NCBI GenBank assembly: GCA_027532555.1
Contig: JAPZTJ010000011.1
Coordinates: forward strand, 1-64,000
Source of the DNA: Aquidulcibacter sp.
GTDB taxonomy: Bacteria; Pseudomonadota; Alphaproteobacteria; Caulobacterales; Aquidulcibacteraceae
Direction of reading: 5' to 3'
Length of the DNA stretch: 64,000 nucleotides
Shown piece after piece: positions 8,789 through 18,072 of the stretch (position 1 is the first letter of the stretch; each line of letters opens with the position of its first letter). A model generated the notes under the pieces. The model saw only the letters and a program-made list of their open reading frames with translations, was not told the origin of the DNA and did not search any database. The translations under genes and the position numbers were made by a program.

Positions 8789-10278
8789 TATCTTTGCTCC
8801 AAGCTGAGGCGACCAAGGTCAAAGTCGGACCGGGCATGGGTGGCCGGGTCGTTACGGTCATAGGCGATGCCGCCGTCAACATAGACGGTTTGGGCAAGTG
8901 CATAGGACGAAAAGGGATCACGATCCCAAAGGACAATATCGGCCATTTTGCCAATTTCCAAAGTCCCAGTCTTTGCCCCAATACCCATAGCGCGAGCTGG
9001 GTTTGCGGTGATCCATTTGATGGCATCCAAACGGGACACAGGAATACCTGCGCGGGCTGCTGCCCCCATAGCCAAGGCGGCTTCCTGATTAAGATGCTGA
9101 GTCATGGTCGCATCATCAGAGTGGATGATGGCGCAAGCACCATGGGCCTGCAAGATACCGGCATTTTCGGCGATCCCGTCGAGGGCTTCCATCTTGAAGC
9201 CCTGCCAATCGGCCCAAGTCGCTGAGCAAATGTCAGCGTCTCTCAAAACTGGTGCGAGCTTATAAGCCTCTGACGAATGGTGGAATGCTGTGATCTTATA
9301 GCCAAACTCTTTAGCCATATCGATCATAAGAGCCATTTCATCGGCGCGATAACAATGGTTTTGAATGAGGATATCGCCATTGAGCGCCGCCGACAAAGTT
9401 TCCAGCTTTAAGTCGCGCTTAGGTGGGTCACCTGCCGCTTCACCTGCCGCGACTTTTGCTCGATAGTCGTTCCACTTGCGATTATAGTCCGCTGCATCAA
9501 TCCACGCACGCCGCGCAACCGCAATATTGCCCATGCGGGTCGAAGGGGCCCGTGAGCGCGAACCGTAAACGCGCTTAGGGTTTTCACCACATGCCATTTT
9601 TAGGCCGTGTGGCGCACCGGGAAACTTCATGCCTTGCTGTGTGATAGCTGGAACATTTTTGAGGGTCACCGAGCGACCGCCAAACAAATTGGCCGAGCCT
9701 GGTAGGACCATCAAACTGGTGATGCCGCCCTCGCGAGCCCGGTTAAAACCGGGGTCCTGTGGCCAGATCGAATGTTCAGCCCAGACTTCAGCCGTGTTCG
9801 GATCGGTGGCTTCATTCCCGTCGGAATTGGCTTGCACGCCGGGACTTGGATAGACGCCCAAGTGCGAATGAATATCGATAATGCCGGGGGTAACAAACTT
9901 GCCGCGAGCGTCAACGCGCCTCGCCCCTTCAGGGATCACGACATCCTTACCAACGGCGACAATCTTTCCGTCTGAGAAAACAATCGTGCCATTCTCAATT
10001 TCCTGGCCGGCAGCTGTCAGAATTGTCGCCCCAACGATCGCCGTTGCAACACCAGGTAATGGCTTATAGGTGGAGGGGAATGGATCAAGGGCACCATGGC
10101 TGTCCATACCTTTAGCCAAGGGTTTAGGCGTGGCCTTAGGCTTAGAAACAGGCCCAGGGACTGCCGTCTCGGTTGTTCGTGCGGCTGAAGTTGTGGCGCA
10201 CCCCGCAACCAATGTGACGGATAAAGCTAGGGCGACAGCTGAAGCAGATAGAATTGAGTGGCGCAGAAACACGAGCAT
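8788..10278 (-). CDS. Amidohydrolase lipoprotein with intact metal motif
   Basis: A 496-residue protein with a lipoprotein signal ending LVAGC (Cys27), then a Pro/Lys/Thr-rich linker to about residue 60. The barrel carries VTPGIIDIHSHLG with His137 and His139 as the HxH metal pair, later QNHCYRADEM, AFHHSSEAYK and IIHSDDATMTQHL, which supply the remaining metal ligands and the catalytic Asp. It is a metal-dependent hydrolase of the imidazolonepropionase/dihydroorotase-like group, anchored to the envelope, so a peptide-like or cyclic amide substrate is plausible but not shown. First gene of a two-gene leftward operon with the degenerate paralogue. Confidence 0.85.
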   Translation of the reverse strand: MLVFLRHSILSASAVALALSVTLVAGCATTSAARTTETAVPGPVSKPKATPKPLAKGMDSHGALDPFPSTYKPLPGVATAIVGATILTAAGQEIENGTIVFSDGKIVAVGKDVVIPEGARRVDARGKFVTPGIIDIHSHLGVYPSPGVQANSDGNEATDPNTAEVWAEHSIWPQDPGFNRAREGGITSLMVLPGSANLFGGRSVTLKNVPAITQQGMKFPGAPHGLKMACGENPKRVYGSRSRAPSTRMGNIAVARRAWIDAADYNRKWNDYRAKVAAGEAAGDPPKRDLKLETLSAALNGDILIQNHCYRADEMALMIDMAKEFGYKITAFHHSSEAYKLAPVLRDADICSATWADWQGFKMEALDGIAENAGILQAHGACAIIHSDDATMTQHLNQEAALAMGAAARAGIPVSRLDAIKWITANPARAMGIGAKTGTLEIGKMADIVLWDRDPFSSYALAQTVYVDGGIAYDRNDPATHARSDFDLGRLSLEQR

Positions 10279-10425
10279 TGCCTTCGGACTGACGATTTAA
10301 GTTCCGGCAGGCAACACGAAATCGTGTTTTCGCACAAGAGCGATCCAAGTACTTTCGCAGTGTGACCATGCTCCTATCTGCTTGGCGACCTTGACCTTCG
10401 CCCGCAGCATAGACACTTGCGACGG

Positions 10426-12255
10426 ATGAGCCGCGATATTGTCATCCAACTCAAAGATATTGCGTTGAAGCGCGGCGGTGCGCCTGTGTTTTCTGGCGTG
10501 GATCTTACGCTACGCCGCGGTGAACGGGCTGCCCTTGTCGGTGCTAACGGGGCGGGCAAATCGACCCTTATGTCAGTTTTGGCGGGCCAGCTTGAGTATG
10601 ATTCTGGAGAGCGGGTGGTTTCAAGCGGCACCCATGCAGCAACCCAGACCCAAGAACCCGACTTTAGCGGTGCGACAAGTTTACTTGAGTGGGCGGCACA
10701 AGACGTGCCCCATGACAGAGATGAGGCCGCACGCTTGGCCGCTGCCGCAGCCGAGCTTCACAGCTTTGGTCTATCCCCCGATCGCCCCTTGGCGGGGATG
10801 TCGGGAGGCGAAGCACGCCGCGCATCACTTGCACGGGCATTAGCCGCAGAACCCGACCTTTTGATGTTGGATGAGCCGACAAACCACCTCGACATTGCTG
10901 CTATTGAAGAACTTGAACGCCGATTGAAGCAATTCTCGGGGGCATTGCTGGTGGTCAGCCACGACCGTGCTTTTCTTTCTGCCATTTCTACGTCATGCCT
11001 ATGGCTGCGCAATGGTGTCGTAAGGCGCTTAGATGCACCCTTTTCGAAGTTTGAGTCTTGGGCGGCAAGCATCGAAGAACAAGACCGCAAAGCACTGGAA
11101 AAGCTGGATAAAACTCTCGAGGATGAGGCCCGTTGGCTGGCACGAGGCGTGACTGCTAGACGAACCCGCAATGAGGGCCGTTTGCGCCGCTTGATGGACA
11201 TGCGCGAAGCTCGCAAGGGCCAAGCGGCCTTGGTCCGTAAAGACACAGCTGCCCTTCAGGCCGACGCCGGCGGTTCATCGGGTAAACTGGTTTTCGAAGC
11301 TAAGGGCATCTCAAAAGGCTTCGACGGGCTCGGCGACATCATCAAAAACCTAGATCTACGCGTCGTGCGCGGCGACCGGTTGGGCATTGTCGGGCCCAAT
11401 GGCGCGGGTAAGTCTACCCTTATCAAAATGCTGGTTGGCAACTTAGAGCCCGATGCCGGGACCACCCGTCTAGGCAAGAATTTGACGATCGCCTATCTCG
11501 ATCAATCACGCGCTGCCCTCGACCCCAAAGCAACTTTGTGGGACACCTTTGCCCCGGCTGGCGGAGATCAAATCATGGTACGCGAACGGCCCAAACACGT
11601 CGCGGCCTATGCAAAAGACTTTTTATTCGACAGCCGTCACTTGCGCCAACCGGTTGGTTCTTTCAGCGGTGGAGAGCGCAATCGGGTGCTTTTAGCTTTA
11701 GCATTGGCAAAGCCATCAAACGTACTTGTATTGGACGAGCCGACCAATGATCTCGATATGGAGACCTTGGACGTTTTGGAAGATATGCTCGCCGAGTATG
11801 ACGGCACGGTTATCTTGGTCAGCCATGATCGTGCGTTTCTCGACGGCGTTGTAACAGCCACCTTGGCGCCGCGCGGAGATGGTACGTGGCTCGAAACGCC
11901 CGGTGGCTGGACCGATCTTGTGCGTCAAGGCATTCCCATTCTTGGCAATCAGCAGCCGTCGAAACCGAAACCAAGCGCTGCCCCAAGTGCTGAACCTATT
12001 GCAAAGGCAGCGAAGAAACTTTCGTACAAGGACGAGCGACGGTTGAGCGAATTAGAAGCGTTGATCCCAAAACTGGAAAGCAACATCGCACAGTTGGAGC
12101 AAACATTAAACGACCCAACTCTTTACAGCCGTGACCCAACCCGTTTCGAAAAGACTTCTACACAAGCAGTACTAGCCCGCACTCAATTGCAGGCATCCGA
12201 GGATGAATGGCTGGCTTTGCTTGAACTCAAAGAAACCCTGCTAGGAAACGCATAA
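10426..12255 (+). CDS. uup: ABC-F ATPase, Uup type
   Basis: A 609-residue protein with two ATP-binding cassettes and no membrane segments. Walker A motifs are GANGAGKST in the first cassette and GPNGAGKST in the second; signature motifs are MSGGEARRAS and FSGGERNRV; Walker B motifs are LLMLDEPTNHLD and VLVLDEPTNDLD. The tail (from about 530) is a charged coiled coil, LSYKDERRLSELEAL onward, typical of Uup. ABC-F proteins act on ribosomes or nucleic acid rather than in transport. ATG 10426 gives MSRDIVIQL, which fits the family; a TTG nine bases upstream is less likely. It faces away from the amidohydrolase pair. Confidence 0.9.
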   Translation: MSRDIVIQLKDIALKRGGAPVFSGVDLTLRRGERAALVGANGAGKSTLMSVLAGQLEYDSGERVVSSGTHAATQTQEPDFSGATSLLEWAAQDVPHDRDEAARLAAAAAELHSFGLSPDRPLAGMSGGEARRASLARALAAEPDLLMLDEPTNHLDIAAIEELERRLKQFSGALLVVSHDRAFLSAISTSCLWLRNGVVRRLDAPFSKFESWAASIEEQDRKALEKLDKTLEDEARWLARGVTARRTRNEGRLRRLMDMREARKGQAALVRKDTAALQADAGGSSGKLVFEAKGISKGFDGLGDIIKNLDLRVVRGDRLGIVGPNGAGKSTLIKMLVGNLEPDAGTTRLGKNLTIAYLDQSRAALDPKATLWDTFAPAGGDQIMVRERPKHVAAYAKDFLFDSRHLRQPVGSFSGGERNRVLLALALAKPSNVLVLDEPTNDLDMETLDVLEDMLAEYDGTVILVSHDRAFLDGVVTATLAPRGDGTWLETPGGWTDLVRQGIPILGNQQPSKPKPSAAPSAEPIAKAAKKLSYKDERRLSELEALIPKLESNIAQLEQTLNDPTLYSRDPTRFEKTSTQAVLARTQLQASEDEWLALLELKETLLGNA

Positions 12256-12267
12256 ATCTGCGAATTG

Positions 12268-12291
12268 GATTCAAGCTTAATTCTACCTTAA
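12268..12291 (+). promoter_or_regulatory. Full CtrA box with adjacent GANTC site
   Basis: TTAA at 12277-12280 and TTAA at 12288-12291 are separated by exactly seven bases, the consensus of the cell-cycle regulator CtrA in Alphaproteobacteria. A GATTC (CcrM methylation site) lies at 12268-12272. The box is 43 bases upstream of the start codon at 12334, a position that overlaps where the core promoter should be. Confidence 0.65.
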
Positions 12292-12333
12292 CCGACGCAC
12301 GGCACCGATACTTCCCATATTAGGAGAGAGTAT

Positions 12334-13512
12334 ATGCGTACGCGTGTTTTCGCCTTCTGGCTGGCTTTTGCCACTGCCAGCACCAGTTTTGCCCAGAATG
12401 CTGTTTACTCGCAATTTCCGACACCATCAGCAAACACTTGTGCAACCGCATGTACAAACGACAGAATGTGCGCGTCATGGTCTTTTGACAGTACCGCTCC
12501 AATGATCCAAGCGACCAGTGGTCGCAAGAAGGCCATGTCGGCCTCACCTCACATGTGTTCGCTTTCAAAGTCTTTAACTCTGGTGCGACAATTAGGCTCC
12601 GAGTCAGGACTTCCTCGCAGATCAGGAGATTTGGCACCAACAGGTCGATATGCACATGGCCCAGCCAATTATGACGTCCGCCCTACACCCTGGTTGGACC
12701 CAACCGCACGCACCCCCCAAGTAGCGCCATCCGATAGTCAGAGTGCGCCAATTGCTGCATCTCAACCGATCCCGCTTGCGCCGACGTCCAATCCGTCTGC
12801 TGGACGGGTAGAATTTCTACCTACGCAGCCCAATGAAGTACCACCGGCCTCAGCTGCCGTGAGCACGGGACGTTCCGTTGCGCGGGGGATTTCGCGCCCC
12901 ATGTCATCAGAAGTGCCACCTGAGCCCATGCCGCAGCCTAGTTTTGCGACCCCAATTCCTGTCGCGGTTGCACCTATAGCTCCACCGCCTGCTCCAAAAC
13001 CAATGGCTATATCACAACAGATGCATAGTCAGGCCACACCGCTACAAGCGACAGATTTATCGAGTTTTCGGGGCGCTGATGGCATGGTCGATGCCGCAGA
13101 AATGCGCCGCTCACAAATCAATTCCGCCCGCGCAACCGGCCAACCAACTTATGCGGTCCAGCGGGAATGGGAAGCGGTCGAGCAGGAACGTCAACGTGCA
13201 GTTGCCAATGGTGAAGTGCGGGCAGACCCGCTGGCGGGGACCGTGCCCGTTCTAGAAGCACCGCAAGCAAAATCGGCAAGGTTCAGCAAAAGCTATGATC
13301 CAGAAGAATCTGACCCAATTTCTGATGAAGATCAAGCGGGTCCTGAGGTTCAGAAACCTTCGACTAAAACTAAGGCCGCGCGTGGGAACCCACGTGCGGA
13401 GCAGTCCAATGGGGTCCGTCAGAGTGCGGTGAATGAAGCCGCACGAGCGCGTGGACGCAAACCTTCCAATGTCGACAGGGAGCCCCGCTTAAGCGGTGGT
13501 CCTATCGGGTGA
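12334..13512 (+). CDS. Secreted proline-rich protein with PAN/Apple-like N-terminus
   Basis: A 392-residue protein with a signal peptide (cleavage near TSFAQ). Residues 33-80 resemble a PAN domain: Cys36, Cys40, Cys46 and Cys75 with the aromatic core CASWSFDS and then CSLSKS. The rest is low-complexity, rich in P, A, Q and S, and turns highly charged towards the C-terminus, suggesting a disordered extracellular or periplasmic tail. The ribosome site GGAGAG is at a good distance from ATG 12334. PAN modules bind protein or sugar; here the ligand is unknown. The upstream CtrA box suggests cell-cycle control. Confidence 0.7.
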   Translation: MRTRVFAFWLAFATASTSFAQNAVYSQFPTPSANTCATACTNDRMCASWSFDSTAPMIQATSGRKKAMSASPHMCSLSKSLTLVRQLGSESGLPRRSGDLAPTGRYAHGPANYDVRPTPWLDPTARTPQVAPSDSQSAPIAASQPIPLAPTSNPSAGRVEFLPTQPNEVPPASAAVSTGRSVARGISRPMSSEVPPEPMPQPSFATPIPVAVAPIAPPPAPKPMAISQQMHSQATPLQATDLSSFRGADGMVDAAEMRRSQINSARATGQPTYAVQREWEAVEQERQRAVANGEVRADPLAGTVPVLEAPQAKSARFSKSYDPEESDPISDEDQAGPEVQKPSTKTKAARGNPRAEQSNGVRQSAVNEAARARGRKPSNVDREPRLSGGPIG

Positions 13513-13591
13513 CATCAAACATTTTGATGAATTCCGACCATCAATTATTTACTCTTTACCTGTAGGATAGTTATAGGAATGGGAAATTGAG

Positions 13592-14680
13592 ATGCAAGTT
13601 GGCGAAAGATATGCTAAACTACTTGAGGTTGCGAGCGAGAGCTCCAGCGAAAAACGTCGCGTGCTTCTCAATGAAATTACAGATCTATTCTTTGACTCTC
13701 ACGAAAACCATAGTCCGTTAGAAACAAAGCTTTTTGGGGACCTGATTTCCAAAGTCGCCTACGAACTCGATACTGAAGTTCGCAAAGAGCTAGCTCATCG
13801 TTTCTCTGGCGGTGAAGCACCGCGTACACTCGCCGTGATGATGGCGAACGATGAGGAGATCGGCATAGCCGGTCCAATTCTGCGACGTTCAACATCCTTG
13901 ACCCAAGATGACCTGATCCGGGTTGTAGAAACCCGCGGCCACGCGCACCAAATGGTCGTCACGCAACGTCCTGACGTGGGTGAGCAGTTGTCAGATGCTC
14001 TGGTCTCTCACGGTAATGATTTGGTGGTTGCCTCTTTGGTTGGCAACCAAACTGCCAAGGTCTCCGACGAGACTTTCGACAGGATTGTTGATCGCGCGGC
14101 CAATAACCCAGATCTGCACCGTCCAATCGCCGAACGCAAAGTTATCTCGCCAGAGCATTTGAACCGTCTTTACACCATTGTGGAAGGCCCAATGCGACGC
14201 GAAATCCTTGAACGCAATTCAGAGTTCACGGAAGAAGAGGTCGAGCGCGCAATGCGTCGTGCCCAAACGCGGGTTGCGATTGTCAACGGCACGCTACCTG
14301 CTGACTTTGAAGCGGTTCAAAAGGAATTCTTAAAGGAAAAAGCAACAAACGCGGTCAACCGAGCCATGTTGCCCTCCATTTGGCGCAATCAGGAAACCAC
14401 AAAGTTCATGATCGCCTTTGGCGATTTCACAGGTCTCGATTATTTCCAAGCCGCGCTCTTGTTTGAGAAAAGAGATATCGACACCATGGCAATGGTTTGC
14501 CGGGCTGCGAACTTTGAACGCGCTTTGTTTGTGACAATTGCAGTTCTGGTGCTTGGCAATGACGGCATGGGGCAAGCCCAAGTCCTTGGCAACATGTATA
14601 ATGATGTGCCACCAGAAGCGGCGCAACGCGCCCTGCGCTTCCTGCGCCTCCGGGCTAATGTGTCAGCCCAAGCTGCTTAG
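13592..14680 (+). CDS. DUF2336 domain protein
   Basis: A 362-residue soluble, largely helical protein whose repeats (for example VRKELAHRFSGGEAPRTLAV and DELAHRxx-like segments through residue 220) match DUF2336, a HEAT-like family of unknown function common in Alphaproteobacteria. GGGAAA precedes ATG 13592. No signal or membrane segment. It is convergent with prfC, and the two stop codons overlap by three bases. Rightward neighbour of the PAN-like gene, 79 bases apart, so co-transcription is possible. Confidence 0.85.
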   Translation: MQVGERYAKLLEVASESSSEKRRVLLNEITDLFFDSHENHSPLETKLFGDLISKVAYELDTEVRKELAHRFSGGEAPRTLAVMMANDEEIGIAGPILRRSTSLTQDDLIRVVETRGHAHQMVVTQRPDVGEQLSDALVSHGNDLVVASLVGNQTAKVSDETFDRIVDRAANNPDLHRPIAERKVISPEHLNRLYTIVEGPMRREILERNSEFTEEEVERAMRRAQTRVAIVNGTLPADFEAVQKEFLKEKATNAVNRAMLPSIWRNQETTKFMIAFGDFTGLDYFQAALLFEKRDIDTMAMVCRAANFERALFVTIAVLVLGNDGMGQAQVLGNMYNDVPPEAAQRALRFLRLRANVSAQAA

Positions 14681-16281
14681 ATCATCCGCTCGCGTACGTT
14701 AGTAAAGCGGATTTTCGGGAATTTTTCAGCAACATAGCCGATCTCCCAAGCATTCTTGGCGAGGAAGACCTCCGCTCCGTCTAAGTCTGTGCCGATGCCA
14801 GACCGATTGCGATCGGCAAATTGCTCTAGATCGGACGCACTATCGGCTGCGATCCAACGCACGCCATTAAATGCGCATGTCTCAAAAACAACTTGTAACC
14901 CATACTCCGCTGCCAGACGCTCGACCAACACATCAAATTGCAAGGGCCCAACGGCTCCTACAATCAAGTCTGAGCCAAAATGGGGGCGGAACAATTGAGT
15001 GACGCCTTCTTCTGCTAAGGACTCAAGAGCCTTTTTTAAATGCTTGGCCTTTAAGGGGTCTTTGACCGAAGCACGACGCAAGATTTCCGGAGCAAAGTTC
15101 GGAATGCCGGCAAACTTTACTTGCCCAGTTTCTGACAAACTGTCGCCAACGCGTAGCACGCCATGGTTTGGCACACCGATCACATCCCCTGCCCAAGCTT
15201 CGTCGGTGATTTCGCGATCCTGGCCGACGAACATAAGAGGCGCATGCACGCCAATTTGTTTTCCCGATCCCGTCTTTAAGCGCATTCCGCGCTGAAACTT
15301 GCCTGAGGCTAGCCTAACCATCGCAACTCGGTCGCGGTGCGCTGGATCCATATTCGCTTGAATCTTAAAGACAAAGCCAGTCACTTCATCCCGGTCCGCT
15401 TGGACTTGCGTTTCAACTCCTTTGTCCATGGCCTTTTGGTCGCGTGGCGACGGGGCGTAATCTCGCAGACCATCAAGCAGTTCGCGGACGCCAAATTGAC
15501 GCAGAGCTGAGCCAAAGAAGACTGGTGTCATATGGCCTTCACGATAGGATTCAAGGTCGAATGCTGGATAACCACCTTGGACCAACTCGGCGGACCCACG
15601 CAGTTCATCCATCTCAGCTTGGCTCAACACTTCAGCAATTGCATTCGATGCCAAGTCGATCTCGTCGTGCACCAAAGGTCCAGTGTCGCCAACTTGCGGA
15701 CGACGGAACACAGTAAAGCGATCATTACGAAGATCGACCATACCGCGGAACCGATTGCCCGAACCTTGCGGCCAAAAGATGGGGGCGGGGTCAAGAGCCA
15801 GCTTTGACGCCACTTCATCCAATAATTCCATCGGATCTTGGGCTTCGCGGTCCATCTTATTGATGAACGTCAGGATGGGAATATCGCGCAGACGACAAAC
15901 TTCAAACAGTTTCAAGGTCTGCGGCTCAATCCCTTTCGCGGCGTCGAGCACCATTACTGCAGAATCCGCTGCCGTCAGGGTTCGATAGGTATCTTCCGAG
16001 AAATCCTCATGGCCTGGAGTATCTAGGAGGTTGATGATGCAATCATCATGCTCAAACGTCATCACCGAGGCCGAAACAGATATCCCGCGTTCGCGCTCAA
16101 TCTTCATCCAGTCTGAACGCGTCCGACGTTGTTCACCGCGCGCGCGCACGGCACCAGCGGCACGGATCGCGCCGCCCATCAGCAACAGATTTTCAGTAAG
16201 CGTGGTCTTGCCGGCGTCAGGGTGGGAAATGATGGCAAAGGTGCGACGGCGCTTAACTTCGCGCGCGAGTTCGGCTGACAT
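14677..16281 (-). CDS. prfC: Peptide chain release factor 3
   Basis: A 534-residue translational GTPase. G1 is SHPDAGKTT (residues 19-27), the switch region has the RGISVSASVMTFEH pattern that marks RF3, G3 is DTPGHEDFSE and G4 NKMD. Domain III ends with VGPLQFDVLVERLAAEYG, also RF3-specific. RF3 recycles RF1/RF2 from the ribosome after peptide release. ATG 16281 gives the usual short N-terminus MSAELAREVKRRRTF; a TTG ten codons upstream adds a non-conserved stretch. It is not in an obvious operon. Confidence 0.95.
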   Translation of the reverse strand: MSAELAREVKRRRTFAIISHPDAGKTTLTENLLLMGGAIRAAGAVRARGEQRRTRSDWMKIERERGISVSASVMTFEHDDCIINLLDTPGHEDFSEDTYRTLTAADSAVMVLDAAKGIEPQTLKLFEVCRLRDIPILTFINKMDREAQDPMELLDEVASKLALDPAPIFWPQGSGNRFRGMVDLRNDRFTVFRRPQVGDTGPLVHDEIDLASNAIAEVLSQAEMDELRGSAELVQGGYPAFDLESYREGHMTPVFFGSALRQFGVRELLDGLRDYAPSPRDQKAMDKGVETQVQADRDEVTGFVFKIQANMDPAHRDRVAMVRLASGKFQRGMRLKTGSGKQIGVHAPLMFVGQDREITDEAWAGDVIGVPNHGVLRVGDSLSETGQVKFAGIPNFAPEILRRASVKDPLKAKHLKKALESLAEEGVTQLFRPHFGSDLIVGAVGPLQFDVLVERLAAEYGLQVVFETCAFNGVRWIAADSASDLEQFADRNRSGIGTDLDGAEVFLAKNAWEIGYVAEKFPKIRFTNVRERMI

Positions 16282-16321
16282 GAGCGAGGCCTGACTAAGA
16301 CAGATGGTCAAATTAGGAAAC

Positions 16322-16339
16322 GGCTTGAAAGTTCAAGCC
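16322..16339. repeat. Perfect 8-bp inverted repeat, possible terminator
   Basis: GGCTTGAA at 16322-16329 and TTCAAGCC at 16332-16339, separated by two bases. It lies between the stop of the leftward gene at 16412 and the start of prfC. It could end that transcript (a short T-run, GTTTCC, follows on the minus strand) or serve as an operator for prfC. Confidence 0.35.
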
Positions 16340-16411
16340 ATTGAATTCCTCGTTTAGCTGAGGCCTCACCACAATTAAAGACTTTAGAGCAATGCCTGCG
16401 AGATCTTCGGC

Positions 16412-16798
16412 TTAAACCGGGACGGATTGCCAGACAGAGGTATTGATGATGCCCGAAGTCAATCGTCCAGCATCTTGTTGGCCTTTAAGACTGCCCAAAG
16501 TGCTCAACGAAACAGTCGCCAAACGGAAACCAACTTCTTGTGGGCGCTTACATTTTGGGGGGGCGATGAACAAGATCGCATTTGCTTTGCTGCGGCTGGC
16601 AATCAACCAAGCCAAAGCAGCAGCTTTTTGCGGAGATTCTGCCGCTAAGTTGGGAAACTCCATAATAGCTGTCTGAATAGCCAAGATAGAATCGCTCAGC
16701 GTGTAGCGCGCGACAGCAGAAGTTGGGATGCCAGCGTTGATTGCAAGGTCAGCATTGCCTGTTATCGTCAGAACACGGTCATTGAACAGAAAAAGCAT
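16412..16798 (-). CDS. Conserved-looking hypothetical protein
   Basis: A 128-residue soluble protein I do not recognise. ATG 16798 has an excellent ribosome site (GGAGAGG), which supports it as a real gene. It starts MLFLFNDRVLTITG, has an Ala-rich middle (AAESPQKAAALAWLIASRSKA) and a hydrophobic strand AILFIAPPK; no catalytic motif is evident. It sits between DUF1491 and prfC on the same strand, 49 bases after the former. Confidence 0.6.
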   Translation of the reverse strand: MLFLFNDRVLTITGNADLAINAGIPTSAVARYTLSDSILAIQTAIMEFPNLAAESPQKAAALAWLIASRSKANAILFIAPPKCKRPQEVGFRLATVSLSTLGSLKGQQDAGRLTSGIINTSVWQSVPV

Positions 16799-16847
16799 AC
16801 AAACCTCTCCAATCGAGGAAGCAACTATAACGTGTTTGTGTTAATAA

Positions 16848-17189
16848 TCACTCCACACGCTCGACCAGAAAGCTTCTACCTAACTTGTCTTCAATCTCAA
16901 CAATCCAGACGTCTTGATCTTGGGATGCACGTTTCGACAGATACGTGTCGATAGATGGCTCATCTGGCCCGGCCGTTTTGCCGGTCAAATCAAGATACAC
17001 ACGCTCGCCTGTTCCATTGCGAGCTGGAACCAATAAACGTGCGGTGCCATTGAGCTGCGCCACCTTAACTAAGACAGCACCAGCGGTATCATCGCCTCGT
17101 CGCACAACAAAGCCCGCCGCGCCTTGGGTTTGCGCTGTGCGCAACAAGGCTTGAACCCAGATATCACTGCGAAGTTCGCTGTTGCTCAT
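16848..17189 (-). CDS. DUF1491 family protein
   Basis: A 113-residue protein. LRSDIWVQALLRTAQTQGA near the N-terminus, GDDTAGAVLVKVAQL in the middle and DQDVWIVEIEDKLGRSFLVE at the end match DUF1491, a small alphaproteobacterial family of unknown function. ATG 17189 places the conserved LRSDIWV block at the family's normal distance from the start; an ATG at 17249 would add 20 non-conserved residues and overlap the divergent gene's start. Confidence 0.85.
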   Translation of the reverse strand: MSNSELRSDIWVQALLRTAQTQGAAGFVVRRGDDTAGAVLVKVAQLNGTARLLVPARNGTGERVYLDLTGKTAGPDEPSIDTYLSKRASQDQDVWIVEIEDKLGRSFLVERVE

Positions 17190-17247
17190 AGCTTTTAATG
17201 CACCCTGCTTAATCGAAGTGAAAGAGAGGCTGCTGTAGATTAGGGGC

Positions 17248-18072
17248 ATGATTTTGTTTCATCGAGCCTTTTTTTATCTAGCGGTGCTCATGCCTGTCGC
17301 TAGTCAAGCTCAAGTGAATGGACTGGAACGCAGCTATGCCGAACGGATGGCAATGCGCGCCATCGATGAGCGCTGCCAACTTTTACAGAGTGGGCCCCGT
17401 CGCGCATTAGCCGGCTTTACGGCACAAGCGCGCGGCGCTGCCCTGCGTTCTGGGTCCAACACCCACCGACTCGACATGATTGCCGGACAGGCCAAAACAG
17501 CGGCTGCAGCAAAACCTTGCCGTGATCCTGCTGTTGAGAGCGAAGCCCAGCGCGTGATCGCGGCGCATAAGAGCTGGCGCACGCAATTGACAGGGAACTA
17601 TCCAGGTCTTGCCCGCAGCTGGATCGTCGATCGCGGTGGCAAGGATATCTGGCGGGCGGTGCAAGACACAGGCAATGCGACGCGGGCCGGCCTGATTTCC
17701 AGCGGGAATGGATTAGGCTTTGCCATAGAAACACCTGATGTTGAGGCATCTGGTGCCCGGCTGTTTCTAAGAGATCTATCTAAACTAGGTCCGCCCCAGC
17801 CAAGCCGGGCCCTAGTGCCCCCATTGCGTAATGGCACGACGCTTCATATCGCTGCCTCCCGGCAGCCAGCAGCGACACGTGCGCGGGTTGAGTCTAAGCC
17901 AAGAGCCGGGACTTTGTTTGTCTTTTCAGACGCTACAACGCGGGCAGTGCTGAATGCGGATCCACGCGATACATTTGAGATTGAGATCACCAGCCGATCT
18001 GGCACCGTGACCCGCCTTTTGGTGGAGGTTGGTGACTTGGTCGCGGCCTTTACTTTCGCCGCTGAGTTCTAG
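17248..18072 (+). CDS. Exported protein of unknown function
   Basis: A 274-residue protein with a signal peptide (cleavage near ASQAQVN) and no further membrane segment. GGGG stands just before ATG 17248. The first half is Arg/Ala-rich and helical (YAERMAMRAIDERCQLL), the second half predicts beta strands with a TLFVFSDATTRAV segment. Only two cysteines appear in the mature part (near residues 43 and 91), which could form a disulfide. No family recognised. It is divergent from DUF1491 and convergent with the histidine kinase, overlapping its stop by four bases. Confidence 0.65.
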   Translation: MILFHRAFFYLAVLMPVASQAQVNGLERSYAERMAMRAIDERCQLLQSGPRRALAGFTAQARGAALRSGSNTHRLDMIAGQAKTAAAAKPCRDPAVESEAQRVIAAHKSWRTQLTGNYPGLARSWIVDRGGKDIWRAVQDTGNATRAGLISSGNGLGFAIETPDVEASGARLFLRDLSKLGPPQPSRALVPPLRNGTTLHIAASRQPAATRARVESKPRAGTLFVFSDATTRAVLNADPRDTFEIEITSRSGTVTRLLVEVGDLVAAFTFAAEF

